Source: Tachypleus tridentatus (Eukaryota > Arthropoda > Merostomata > Xiphosura > Limulidae). Taken from it: 64,000 nucleotides of DNA. A program made the translations under genes and the position numbers. Shown here in pieces: positions 11,430 to 22,354 of the stretch (the stretch's first letter is position 1; every line of letters begins with the position of its first letter). Below the pieces are notes generated by a model, which saw nothing but the letters and a program-made list of their open reading frames with translations, was not told where the DNA came from and searched no databases. The stretch is from NCBI RefSeq assembly GCF_004210375.1, contig NC_134825.1, forward strand, positions 69,803,558 to 69,867,557. Reading direction: 5' to 3'.

Positions 11430-11549
11430 GATTTGTTTTTTTTTAATTTCGCGTAAAGCTACTCGAGGGCTATTTGCGCTAGCCATCCCTAATTTAGCTG
11501 TGTAAGACTAGAGGGAAGGCAGCTAGTCATCACCACCCACCGCCAAGTG
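11430..11549 (-). mobile_element. SINE-A, 3' half only, cut by the Tc1-like element
   Basis: Antisense tail and body up to 'CACCCACCGCCAAG', where the Tc1-like left end starts. The expected continuation (CTCTTGGGCTACTC) is not found on the far side of the transposon at 12552. Either the SINE was truncated before the insertion or the right flank was deleted afterwards. Confidence 0.85.
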
Positions 11550-12551
11550 TACACCCTTGTGCAAATTAATTGAAACAAATGGTCATTTTACAATATTTTC
11601 AGCATGGCGTCCGGTGTAGGTTTGCTGGACCCGCTGATTTCCTTTAATAGTCATTTTTTTCACACAGACAACGTCATTAGCTGTGTTTTGCAGTACGGTC
11701 GATCTATTTTTGGGATATATGACGAAATTTTGAAGAATATTAAATTGAAAATTATATCGAAAAAATATTATATCGAAATTGCGTTAGAAGGGCAAGGGGA
11801 CCAGTCACAAAACAACTTCTTACCAACTCAATGAAGAAAAAACGGTATCAATGGGGTTTGAAATACAAGAAATACACGCAAAACAATGGAGGAAGATGTT
11901 ATTCAGTGACAAGACTCATTTCTTCGTACAGGATCAAAGAAGTCTGCATGTTTGGAGATCTCCAGGTGAGAAACTTTGAGAATCTCACATCAATCAGTTC
12001 GTAAAACATAACTTGAAGAAGATGTTTTGGGGCTTTTTCAGCTTCTATGGCGTCGGAGGCTTACATATCGTAGAAGGTATGATGCGAGGACCACAGTACA
12101 TCGAAGTTTTGCAGAGAAGAGTCGTTCCAGAATTGAAAAAGAGATTTCCAGATGGATCTGGCATTTTTCAGCAAAATCTGGCTCTGTGCCACACATCGAA
12201 ACTTGTGAAGAAATTTATTACTACAACGCGAATAAAGGTGCTGGACTTAAATCCTATTGAAAATCGTTTGGCGATTTGTGAAGAAAGACTTCGGGGAAAA
12301 TACTGTACTACGAAAGATAAGCTAATTGAAGCCATAATTGAGGTGTGGTACCGCGATCCAAAAATTAGTAAAGATTGCAGTCAACTCGTGGACTCGATGC
12401 CAAAGCGGATTAATGATCTTCTGAAAAATAAAGGCAATCATATCATATATTAATTTGTGAGTAATGTTTGGATTCTCAGAAATAAAACACAAAAAAATGA
12501 AAACGTCGTAATTTTTCGTCTTGTTTCAATTAATTTGCACAAATAGGTGTA
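11550..12551 (+). mobile_element. Tc1-like DNA transposon, about 1.0 kb, non-autonomous
   Basis: Both ends are present. TTGTGCAAATTAATTGAAAC at 11557-11576 is the exact reverse complement of bases 12522-12541. Outside them lie TACACCC on the left and AGGTGTA on the right, each beginning or ending with the TA expected of a Tc1/mariner target site. At 1.0 kb it is shorter than a typical 1.3-1.7 kb Tc1 element, in keeping with loss of the transposase N-terminus. The left end abuts a truncated SINE-A. Confidence 0.92.
11823..12453 (+). pseudogene. Tc1-like transposase (DD34E type), broken
   Basis: The catalytic half only. A first frame (about 11832-11971) reads KKKRYQWGLKYKKYT, then WRKMLFSDKTHFFVQDQRS with the first catalytic Asp in FSD, and stops after SPGEKL. 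After a frameshift the second frame (12013-12453) reads FWGFFSFYGVGGLHIVEGMM, PQYIEVLQRRVVPELKKRF, FQQNLALCHTSKLVKKFI, DLNPIENRLAICEERLRGKY and a normal C-terminus ending NDLLKNKGNHIIY. FQQN replaces the usual FQQD, so the second Asp is now Asn. The segment before DLNPIEN lacks the usual WPxxSP. No paired-type DNA-binding domain is recognisable in 11600-11820. It cannot be active. Confidence 0.9.
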
Positions 12552-14440
12552 TGTATTACAATTGCAAATAGCTTAAAACTGAGTTAAATTTATAGCAACT
12601 GCCAACAAGATCGATTCATATAGTTTCTCTCTTTATTTTAATACAAATATATTTTAATATACAAACAATAATACAGTTTACAATAACGGTTATTACAAAT
12701 AATGATCGATGTACAAAAGTTTTACAAACTTACAAACAGTATTGAGTCCTTTATCTGATTCAGAACTTTCTTGATATATATTTCGAGGGTTTACCTAGAA
12801 CAAATTAATTTCGAGTTGTTGTACACACAGTTCACTTAACCAGGAGCGAGCTAGCTCTGTATTCTTTGTTCTTTGCTGGTTCAACGTCGAGTTTTTCCAC
12901 TGATGAAATTTTGTAAAAATATTAATGTCCAAGGTGAATCCGCTGAAGTTAAATGGTTTGTAATGTTCGAAATCTATAAACGTTTCTGGTTAAATATCTG
13001 AAGCTCCCAATTAATAAGCGTTGATCACAGTTAAAGCTTCCGAGGTTTATAGTATACCAACTATAACAAACCAATAATATACACTGTCTCTTTGTTACAT
13101 CTTTAGATGTGAGGAAAGTAGCTAGAAATTTCAGCTTACACAGCAATACTGATGATACACATATATTTTTTATTCTTACGCTCGAGAATTTTCTACAACT
13201 TAATGAATTTTCGGGTATTTCGTAATACAGATTTAACAATATACCTTATGCACATTTCATCATATAAATTTAACTTAAACAAACATGGACATCAAAATAG
13301 ACATATATATATAATAGTAAATCCGTTACAAAAGAAATTCATTGAAAAATAAATCGTGAAATATTATCCGCATGATCACCACGAAACATTCTCCGCACAC
13401 TAAACTTTGTGGATTATATAATAGCGACCCTCAACTCCTTTACGTGGCTAAACTGAGTGTATGGTGCTGCCGACTGGTGACAGATAACTTTAGTAACTTT
13501 GTCACGAAACAAGACACAAGCAAAATTGTGTAAGCAAACACTAAACAGTAAAGTCACATTCTGGCAGAATAAGTCCTTTATATACGCTTCAGTAAGCTGT
13601 AACTGTTTGTTTACACCCGGATACTTCTAATTAGTTCGATACTCCAAGATACGATGTTTACACTGGAGAGTTTAAATGATTGTAAATGCACCTCACGTTA
13701 TATAATGAGGTGCAAAATAGCTAATATGTATGGATTTATCTATGTATATTTGTGATGTACTAATAAATATTAATTATGTAATAAGTAAATGACATCCAGT
13801 TTATTTAAAAATCTGGATGCATATTTACTTCAACATCACTTGTTCATCACAGCATTCTCGTGATAGCACGCACACGCACACACACATATATATTTAGATA
13901 AATGGAGAAACACACACACATCTAAAAAACATTCACTTTGAACAGAGACGATGTTCATGTTTTTATGTTCAAATAATATATTTTGTCACGTTTTAAATCA
14001 TAGCTTATTAACAAACGTTTATTGTGGAGTCCATTTATTATAATTAAGAAATGAAACGATGTATTATGATATTCACAATATGAATCACATTCACTATAAG
14101 ATTAACGCGTTCTCCAAGCTTTTACATTCTATCTCTAAAGATCAGGTATTTTAAAGTTTATACAAGACGTGGCTCAGGAGCATTATTGAACAAAAGGCTT
14201 AGGGAGGAGGCAGAGAAGGTTGACGTCACTTAGGTAGGTCCTTTAATTTTGCTGGGATCGGACCCTATATGATGAAGCAATATCTCACAAAAATAACCAT
14301 TTGGATGATTCCAAACTTGGGAAGAGTGGCTAACCTCTCCTAGTGCCAAACTCAACTCTGTCTCTAAAATTTTATCCCAACTTATCTACAAGTCATAAAT
14401 GTTACGTAGTGCCTTAGCTGTAAGACTAAGTGTTCATACC
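12552..14440. other. Intergenic, no gene recognised
   Basis: A segment near 12630-12680 ('CTCTTTATTTTAATACAAAT', then 'ATATACAAACAATAATACAG') resembles 40875-40935 and may be an unnamed interspersed repeat. Two hairpins occur: TGCACCTCA/TGAGGTGCA around 13686-13713 and CATCCAG/CTGGATG around 13793-13820. (CA)n and (TA)n microsatellites are at 13868-13925. A 96-codon minus-strand frame at 12949-13239 resembles nothing I know. Confidence 0.4.
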
Positions 14441-14592
14441 ACTAAAAATCGGGTTTCAATACTCGTGGTGGCCACAGTATGGATAGCCCACACAGTGTAG
14501 CTATATGTTTATAAATCGGGTTTCGATACTCGTGGTGGCCACGGTATAGATAGTCCACACAGTGTAGCTATATGTTCATAAAAACAAATAAA
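14440..14592 (+). mobile_element. SINE-C with a tandemly duplicated 3' part
   Basis: The segment from 'AATCGGGTTTC' to 'GTGTAGCTATATGTT' occurs twice with a 67-base period (starts at 14447 and 14514) and a handful of differences, followed by an AAAC-type tail. Both units keep the B box (GGGTTTCGATAC) and the shared 3' domain. A faint head ('GTAAGACTAAGTGTTCATAC') precedes the first unit only. Confidence 0.8.
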
Positions 14593-14599
14593 CAAACTT

Positions 14600-15690
14600 T
14601 ATTCGTTTAATTAAATTGATAACTTAATTATTTCATGAAAGTTAGAGTAAATAACTGAAAAGTTAGTTCAATACTGTGTCTTGTATTGAATATATATAGT
14701 TTTATTCTTGATCGTGGAATACAGAGACATCTGAATAAAACTGTACAAACTGTTACCAATGAACGCAATTCGCCAAAATTATTACACACTCACAAAAATT
14801 CATTAAACATATTAACCAAAATAGCAAAATCTATTGTGTGTCCGTTTCTATCCAAGTACTAATAATGAGAGTGTTTTCTATTGAGAGATTGTACGAACAC
14901 AGAGCTGTAACTTCCCTCATTCTCACAAAGGAATAGCAACCGCTGATTGTAAACCCACTAACATGCCCTTAGAGGTAGTCCAAATTTGTCGATATAGGTT
15001 TACGTACGTCGGGTAACTCACACGGTATATCTGGTTGACTGTGAATAATTATTAGTTTGTTGCATTTCTTAATATTCTGTGGACTTAAGATTTTCTGGCC
15101 CATTGAACCAAGACCGGAAATCTATTTACTGTCCCCTCTGACAAAGGAAACAAGTTTGGGTGAAAGGAGTAAGGAAAGGGAGCAGGTTTATACCGTCCAA
15201 CGCTTTAACTGGAATATTATTGTAAGGTATAATATTTCTTTATTTAGGCGTCTGTATGATTTTATTTTGGCTAAAGAGGGCGTTTTACATCATGTGATAA
15301 GCATATGTCTTAAAAATTGAAGCATTTTTGAAAGTATATGATACGAATTGAAAAATATAAAACGTAAGCTACGCCTAAGAAATATACATAATGACTGAGT
15401 TCTCAGTTTGTTATAGAAATGAAATGTTTAATGAGTGAGCTTCTTAGTTCGTCTGCTATTTACGTTTTGTGAATACTGAGTTTGTTTTTTGACATATGTA
15501 CTATAGATATGACAAAGTATTGCACGAACGAGAGAAAATTAGCAAGTAAAATTGCTGTGTTAGCGTCTACTCTGTTAGCAAGCATTAGTTATTTTGTACA
15601 ATTGTAGTTCAGGAAATAAAATGCTTTTGCCATCATTAAATGAACTGAACTTCACATTTTTCTTTTTACCGAATAATCCAAAAGAACCCA
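14600..15690. other. Intergenic, no gene recognised
   Basis: Plain AT-rich sequence. An open frame at 15057-15320 (+, 87 codons) contains ETSLGERSKEREQVYTVQRF but has no recognisable domain or splice sites, so I leave it uncalled. Confidence 0.4.
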
Positions 15691-15699
15691 ACAAACTAC

Positions 15700-15976
15700 T
15701 GTTTTTTTATTTATGAAATTCGCACAAAGCTACTCGAGGGCTATCTGCGCTAGCCGTCCCGAATTTAGCAGTGTAAGACTGGAGGGAAGGCAGCTAGTCA
15801 TCACCACCCACCGCCAACTCTTGGGCTACTCTTTTACCAACGAATAGTGGGATTGAAAGTAATATTATTACGTTCCCACAGCTGAAAAGGCGAGCATGTT
15901 TGGTGGGACGGGAATTCGAACCCGCGACCCTCAGATTACGAGTCCAACGCTTTTACACACCTGGCCATGCTGGGCC
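15700..15976 (-). mobile_element. SINE-A, full length
   Basis: Antisense. The flanks 'AACAAACTACT' near 15689 and 'AACAGACTACT' near 15977 look like an 11-base target-site duplication with one later change. The head reads 'GGCCCAGCATGGCCAGGTGT' on the minus strand, the variant with GGTG in the D-arm region, and the B box is GGTTCGAATTCC. Confidence 0.9.
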
Positions 15977-16465
15977 AACAGACTACTAAAACTGCTACAA
16001 CAGTTTCTACACTTTATGGAGAGAAAATATTATAATAAGTATGAAAGTAAACGTTTCAAGACGAAATAATTGAGTCTAGTTTTATTTTCATTGCTTGAAG
16101 ATAGTTAACTCCGATTTAAGTGAAACTCATAAGAGCAGAGATTCAGTGGTGGAAAAGTGAATATTTTTTGTGACCTTGGATGGCACGATCCGTTGTGCAG
16201 CATAAGATGACCACGATAATGCTTTTCTAAAAACAGACGTTTAAGCAAACCAGTGTTTTTGTTATTTTGTTTGACACTTTATATAAAGATAATTTAACAT
16301 ATCTTCTTTTCCAATCTCTAGGGTAAAAGGAATCACGGTGTTGGCATTTTATCACTCCAAAAACGTGTCATCTGCGTACCCTTCCCACACTTGAGACTTA
16401 ACCCTCGAAGTATTTAATTAATCCATCTCAAATTTAGATATGAAAAACACACATAACGGGGAAGT

Positions 16466-16571
16466 CAAGGGTTTGGTTCGGTTTGTTTTGAATTTCGCGC
16501 AAAGTTACACGAGGGCTCTTTGCGCTAGCCATCCCTAATTTGGCAGTGTAAGATTAGAGGGAAGGCAGCTA
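16466..16571 (-). mobile_element. SINE-A 3' part, abutting a minisatellite
   Basis: Antisense tail and body from 'GGTTTGTTTTGAATTTCGCG' to 'GGGAAGGCAGCT'. At that base the sequence changes to the minisatellite unit 'ATCAAAGAATTAAGTACTG'. The SINE head is not present on the other side of the array. Confidence 0.88.
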
Positions 16572-17590
16572 TCAAAGAATTAAGTACTGTAAAAAGACTG
16601 AATCTATCGAAGAACTACTTAGTACTATTACAAGACTGAACCGTTCATAGAATTAAGTACTAATATAAGACTGAACCTATCAAGGAATTATTGAGTACTA
16701 TTATAAGTCTGAATCTATCAAGGAATTACTGAGTACTATTATAAGACTGAACCGATCAAAGAATTAAGTACTAATATAAGACTGAACCTGAAAGGAATTA
16801 TTGAGTACTATTATAAGACTGAACCTATCAAGGAATTACTAAGTACTATTACAAGACTAAACCTATTAAAGAATAAAGTACTATTATATGACTAATCTAT
16901 CAAGGAATTACTGAGTACTATTACAAGACTGAACTTATCAAAGAATTAAGTACTATTATTAGACTGAACCTATCAAGGAATTTTTGAGCACTATTATAAG
17001 ACGGAACCTATCAAGGAATTAATGAGTACTATTATATGACTGAATCTATCAAGGAATTACTGAGTATTATTACAAGACTGAACCGATCAAAGAATTAATA
17101 CTGTTATAACACTGAATCTATCAAGGAATTATTGAGTACTATTATAAGACTGAACCTATCAAAGAATTAATACTGTTATAACACTGAATCTATCAAGGAA
17201 TTATTGAGTACTATTATAAGACTGAACCTATCAAAGAATTAATACTGTTATAACACTGAATCTATCAAGGAATTGCTGAGTATTATTACAAGACTGAACC
17301 GATCAAAGAATTAAGTACTATTATATGACTGAACCTATCAAGGAATTATTGAGCACTATTATAAGACTGAACCTATCATGGGATTACTGAGTACTATCAT
17401 AAGAATGAATCTATCAAGGAAATATTGAGTACTATTATAAGACTAAATCTATCAAGGGAATTATTGAGTACTATTATAATTCTTAATTTATCAAGGAATT
17501 ACTGAGCACTATTATAAGACTAAACCATTCAAAGAATTAAGTACTATTATAAGACTGAATTTATCAAGGAATTGTTGAGTACTATTATAC
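16572..17590. repeat. Minisatellite, 35-38 bp unit, about 27 copies
   Basis: The unit reads TATCAAGGAATTACTGAGTA, then CTATTATAAGACTGAACC (38 bp). A shorter form with AAAGAATTAAGTACT is about 35 bp. Copies differ at one to several positions, with local higher-order blocks: 17090-17250 repeats a pair of a short 'AATTAATACTGTTATAACAC' unit and a long unit two to three times. It lies directly against a truncated SINE-A on its left. Confidence 0.93.
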
Positions 17591-17599
17591 TTCGGTAAG

Positions 17600-19340
17600 T
17601 AAGCCTTGTGCTTTTCAGAACAGTTTAAACCGTTTTTGAAAGTTTTGGTATAATTGACATTGGAACTGTAAACTTTTATAACTATACGTCTATCGTGGAT
17701 TTCAACTTTGAATCTATAACCTCAAGATGAATTTCGGCACACTACGCTTAACGTTATTGCATTGATTTGGAGAGACAGTTTCAACGTGGATTTGCCAAGA
17801 AAGAGTGGTTTTTGTGTATTGTGCGCCTTTGCAAATTATTGTATATAAGTTAATATTTGATATTTATGTTTTTTGTTACATAATATATACCTATAAAATA
17901 CGGTAATACGGGATTATAACACATTTCATAATGATGCTCAGAATATCTTATACAGTACACTAAATAACTAATGCTGTTTTTTTATATACGAAGACGTCAT
18001 AACTTTAACAACAAATACTAAAACAAACAACTGTGGGTAACATTCACACAAAAACGTATTGAAAATATAACTTAATAGTGATTTTAAATGGTATAAACTT
18101 TCTCTCTATTTATCTAAATCTCTGTTTACCTTTCTATCTTGTTTTGTATGTAACTCTTTATCTGTATGTTTATCTATCTTTTTATTTGGCCATCTCTCCA
18201 ACTGTCTCTCTGTCTGCCTATTTATAGGCAGCTTAATAAATTACGGAAATTTAATTTGAGAAATAAACTATAAATAACAAGTGCGTCTTAATGCTAATTC
18301 TTATGAGGTATATTAGATTTTCACCTCTCTCATTATGTTTCTGTGCTGTCTTCCCAGTCGTCAGAACAAGATAGAATAGATATAAAAGAACCAAGAATCT
18401 TTAAAGTGAATTTGTCTTATTTCGTGACTTTCAAAAGCTATTATAATTAAAAAAAATATTTAGCTAATAAAATCAAGAAGGAACCACTAAACCTGACAAC
18501 ACGTGAGAAAGTTAAAAATTGATATTGAGCTAAAATGTTGTGTTACAAATGTACTCTCTTATAGCGGTTTGACTTTCATATTCGTGTTATATTTCAGCCT
18601 GTTTTTCTAGTTCTTGTTAGCTCCAACTGAAAAAAAATTGTTTAGTGGTGGTTAGTCAAGATTTAAATAGTGCTAACCTAAAACATGGAAAGTAATATAT
18701 GGTATAATACGCAAAAAAGGAAAATTGTCCGTTAGTTTATCGTGTCTTATTTTAGGTTATTTAATCACTCAACCATTAAAATTGCAAGGATGAGGGCTTT
18801 TCTTCTGAATATAGAACCTGATCATAAATTTGTGTAATTAATTACACAAGTACATTAACACAAGCATAACTTATGATTATATGTTCTCACTGTAAAACAT
18901 AACGTAATTGTAAGTTATCGTTCTCTGGAAACTCAGAGGAAGTTATGTTTAACGTGATCTTCTTAAATATCAGTTTATATACGTTTATTTATCTGTATCA
19001 CGGTGTTTGTAAGTAAAAACTGTAAGTTCAGAAATATTTTATAAACAATAATTTGTATATGTAACCCCACGTTTCACTTTTAACTACACATTCAACTTTC
19101 AACATCATCAGTAGATTTAATGTTGTCGAACTATGTTATTAATCATTTATAATTTGTACTCTTAAACTGTTAAAGAAAAAACAGGAATCATGAAAAATAG
19201 AAAGACTGACCGTCACTATATCTTATTGCAAGAAGTAAAACAAGGTTTTTTTCTCTTAGTTACTTATCTACATTACACGGGAAAACGAACAGAATACGTT
19301 AACATTAACGAATGTAAATAATAATAACGAACAGAATACG
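17600..19340. other. Intergenic, no gene recognised
   Basis: AT-rich, without SINEs. A weak CTATCTATTT-type low-complexity stretch lies at 18100-18215. No exon, repeat family or transposon end is recognised. Confidence 0.4.
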
Positions 19341-19345
19341 TTTAT

Positions 19346-19582
19346 TTTATTTGTTCGTTTGTGAATTTCGTGCAAAGCTACACAATGACTATTTACACTA
19401 GCAGTCCCTAATTTAGCAGTGTATGATTTGAGGGAAGGCAATTAGTCATCACCGTCCACCGCCAACTCTTGGGCTAGTCTTTTACCAACGAATACTGGGA
19501 TTGACCGTGACTTTGCAACGATTCAAACCCTCAACCCTTAAAGTAGGAGTCGAGCATCCTGACCAACTGGCCATGCCGGACG
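19346..19582 (-). mobile_element. SINE-A, diverged
   Basis: Antisense, with a recognisable tail, body and head end (GGCCATGCCGG). It is shorter than standard in the middle: the segment between GGGATTGACCGT and the B box is compressed. 'CGAACAGAATACG' occurs twice upstream (near 19287 and 19328) and 'CGTACAGAATA' follows at 19597, which may reflect a target-site duplication plus local duplication. Confidence 0.8.
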
Positions 19583-19744
19583 GTTATATTATTAACGTAC
19601 AGAATATTTTCACTACATTGTATAGGATACTATTATTATATGTACACATCACAGTTATTGTATTAATGCACAAAAAACTAGTTCCTACGCTTTTGCATTT
19701 TATCTCCATATAAATAAGAGACGGTGAGAGTTACTTTTAGTACG

Positions 19745-19784
19745 TAGCTGTAATTGTTTCTAAGAAAACAAACAGTTACAGCTA
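19745..19784. repeat. Hairpin-forming inverted repeat
   Basis: TAGCTGTAA at 19745-19753 pairs with TTACAGCTA at 19776-19784, and the stem can continue partly through TTGTTT/AAAACAA. No U-tract or gene context suggests a terminator, so it is only a structural element. Confidence 0.5.
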
Positions 19785-19916
19785 AAAAAAAAGAAACTAT
19801 TCTATGTACAACCGTAACTTTACACAAAATTAAAAACCAAACAAAACAAAACCATTTATTGCCCAAGTAAACGTTTTTTTTTAATGTGAAGTAAAGTATT
19901 CCATGTTCTGTTGTAG

Positions 19917-20101
19917 CTCCTTCAGCCGTGAAAGAGATATAATGTGACGGTCAATTCCACTATTCGTCGGTAAAAGTATAGCCCAAGAGTTAGCGGTGGG
20001 TGGTGATGACTAGCTCTCTTGTCTCTAGTTTTTCACTGTTAAATTAGGGACGGCTAGCGCAGATAACCCACAGGTAGATTTGAGCGACATTTAAAATAAA
20101 A
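19917..20101 (+). mobile_element. SINE-A, 5'-truncated, with 14-base target-site duplication
   Basis: Starts inside the element at 'CTCCTTCAGCCGTG', so the whole tRNA-like head is missing. It ends 'TTTAAAATAAAA'. The target-site duplication ATGTTCTGTTGTAG is exact at 19903-19916 and 20102-20115. 5' truncation with a perfect duplication fits incomplete LINE-type reverse transcription. Confidence 0.88.
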
Positions 20102-20112
20102 ATGTTCTGTTG

Positions 20113-20165
20113 TAGCGCAGATAGCTCTCGTGTAGCTTTGCACGAAATTCAAACCAAATCAAACC
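20113..20165 (+). mobile_element. SINE-A 3' tail fragment
   Basis: Only the last 50 bases of a SINE-A: 'GCGCAGATAGCTCTCGTGTA', GCTTTGCACGAAATTC and a CAAA-like tail. The truncated SINE-A to its left inserted next to it. Confidence 0.8.
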
Positions 20166-21828
20166 TGTTGTTAGCATCACCTACATTGTAGCAGTACGCG
20201 CATGAGTATCGAGAAACGATCAAACCAATAAATGCTGCACAGTGGTAAATTTATGTCATTTGCTCTTTACGACTTGAATATAATAACATTAATGACAGTC
20301 GGGTAATGGGCATCAAATACTACAAAAGTGGTAAATATTCATTGTACAAAATTGTACTGTTATGATAACATGAACATTTTATTAATCAATTATTCGTACA
20401 ATTTTGTGTATTTGCTTGACTTTTAAAATAACTAAGGTATCATTATTTCTTCCAATAATATATATATATATATATATTAACAAAACGAGATTCCGTGACA
20501 ATTATTAACCATATTATACGTTTATTCTTGCATAACATAGCTTTTCAAAGTTGGCTCCTAGATCTGAAAAAGTACAGTTTTCTGTTCGATTTGATTGTGC
20601 TGCCATCTAGCAAGAACAAAACGTGACAAATTAGATAAACGTAGAACACTGAAGTAGTTGTTAAAGATTAAATAACGAATGAAATTTCCAAACATGTATG
20701 GTATTTTTGAAGAAGAAAAATGATATAAAACCTAAAATATTATTTATTAATTGTTTTAGTTTAATTACAGTAACTTTCCAAAACAGACTGGATAGTGTAT
20801 AAAAATGTATTCTGAAGACTGCTGTTATGGACATTAAAACTCTCGAGTATGATACAACGTTTCGACCTTTCGAGGTCACATTCAGGTTAAAACACCTTTT
20901 TGTTTTAACTTAAAGATCACCAAAAAGAGTTGAAACGTTGTTTTGTGCTTTGTTTTAATTAAAGTTTTAATACACATACATTAAGAATACATTTTTACTT
21001 CAAGTGGGTTTCTCATCATCGTGAATTTGTGTGCATAGGTATAACAACTACCAACTCACGAAACACGAAGTAAACTATAAATTATAACACAGTTTAATAC
21101 ATCGTGAGGTTTGTTCTAATAATTCTCACACTAATAAGGAAAAAAAGTCTAGGCAAGTTAAAGATATTCTTAACACCACTAATTATATTCTAAACATGTC
21201 ATTGTGTTAGTTCTGAATGCCAGTAAGTGTCTTAATACTACTTGTTAAGAGGTTAATCCGTTAACTCAGTTAGGAGAACACTTGCTTGTTTGCGGATTTT
21301 TTTTAGCTCAAATCCCACCCGAAAAAATTAAACTTAGATTATCAAAAAAAAAGCGTCTAACAGATGTGGAACTATTTCACAATCCTGAGACTAGGTTCGT
21401 AAGCAGTCATGTTTGCGAGAGGGTTAGGTTGTGGTAATGCCCTCTAAGGAGCTTAACATGTAAACTTAGTTTATATATTACTTATTTAGCAACTGATGGG
21501 TCTGGGTCTCAAAGTAAAGCCACGAAAATAAAACAAACAAATTATCATAACTACATTTCTCATACCATTAATGTAATTGTGTGAAAAATTGTCTTCGTGT
21601 TAGAAATTATGCATAGATACACTAATGATTTTCTTACAGTCAGAATGATCTCAAATAGTGTTAAACGTTATTACAATTGATCTATTGGAACTTGAAAGTA
21701 CACAATCACCTTGAATATAACAGCTTATCACGATTTAGATTTCAGTTTATTAAACAACAATTTTTTTTATGCAATGGCTATAACGAAAGAATTCTGAATT
21801 TTCAGCAGCTCAGTTTCCTTCCATTACA
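20166..21828. other. Intergenic, containing Penelope-type ends
   Basis: A (TA)n microsatellite is at 20457-20479. The stretch 20833-20971 is described separately. The remainder is AT-rich with no exon or SINE recognised. Confidence 0.4.
20833..20971. repeat. Imperfect inverted repeat of Penelope-like element ends
   Basis: Left arm: ATTAAAACT (20833) and ACAACGTTTC (20854-20863). Right arm: GAAACGTTGT (20932-20941) and AGTTTTAAT (20963-20971). Inside the left arm GACCT-TTCG-AGGTC (20864-20877) forms a tight hairpin, followed on the plus strand by CACATTCAG. The minus-strand order CTGAATGT, GACCT hairpin, GAAACGTTG matches the 3' end of the Penelope-like element at 38541-38590, where the block reads CTGAAGAT. 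I infer two facing copies of a Penelope-type terminal segment. Confidence 0.6.
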
Positions 21829-21950
21829 TTCCCAGTGACACAATGATATGTCTGCGGACTTGCAACGCTAGAAACCGGATTTTGATACTGTAGTGGACAA
21901 AGCCCAGATAGCCAATTGTGTAGCTTTATGTTTAACTACAAATATACATG
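21829..21950 (+). mobile_element. SINE-C, full length
   Basis: Head 'CCAGTGACACAATGATATGT', then CTGCGGACTTGCAACGCTAG, a B-box region decayed to GGATTTTGATAC, then 'CAGATAGCCAATTGTGTAGC' and 'TTAACTACAAATA'. Confidence 0.85.
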
Positions 21951-22149
21951 AAAAACACTCTCTTACTAGATAAGGTAAAATTATTATTGATTAAATGTTT
22001 TGTACTGTGAGATTTATGCGTTTAATATATGAATCGTAACTTTAGAATAGATTTATATTTGAGTAGTTTGATAAATTACAGTTAAATGTTTCTTTGGAGG
22101 GGTTGAGGTGCTATTTTCTTTTTATATATTTTACATAATTCTTTTCAAT

Positions 22150-22258
22150 ATAGCCGCGTTAGTCTCTCGCTGGGAGAGTCTTCCGATATACGATGCTAAA
22201 ATAAGGTGTTCGGTGGTTACAGCAGATAACCCGAGGTGGCTTTGCTATTAGAAACTCT
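22150..22258 (+). mobile_element. SINE-B variant, sense orientation
   Basis: Head variant 'GTTAGTCTCTCGCTGGGAGA', then GTCTTCCGATATACGATGCT, AAAATAAGGTGTTCGGTGG, and the shared end 'CAGCAGATAACCCGAGGTGG', CTTTGCTATTAGAAA. The head differs from the usual 'CTAGTACAGCGGTAAG' type, so this may be a subfamily of SINE-B. The 3' part is clear. Confidence 0.65.
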
Positions 22259-22354
22259 GACACAGTTAGAATTATAATCATTTTTTGTCAACTTTTACTA
22301 GATCTATTTATAGGTTATATCATTCAACGCGTACAAGTAGTTTTATTTCAGTGT

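Noticed and set aside
12949-13239. 96-codon minus-strand frame, Cys/Leu rich
   Set aside because: No similarity known to me and no exon signals; overlapped by another open frame on the plus strand.
19745-19784. Rho-independent-type terminator
   Set aside because: The genome is eukaryotic and no gene precedes the hairpin.
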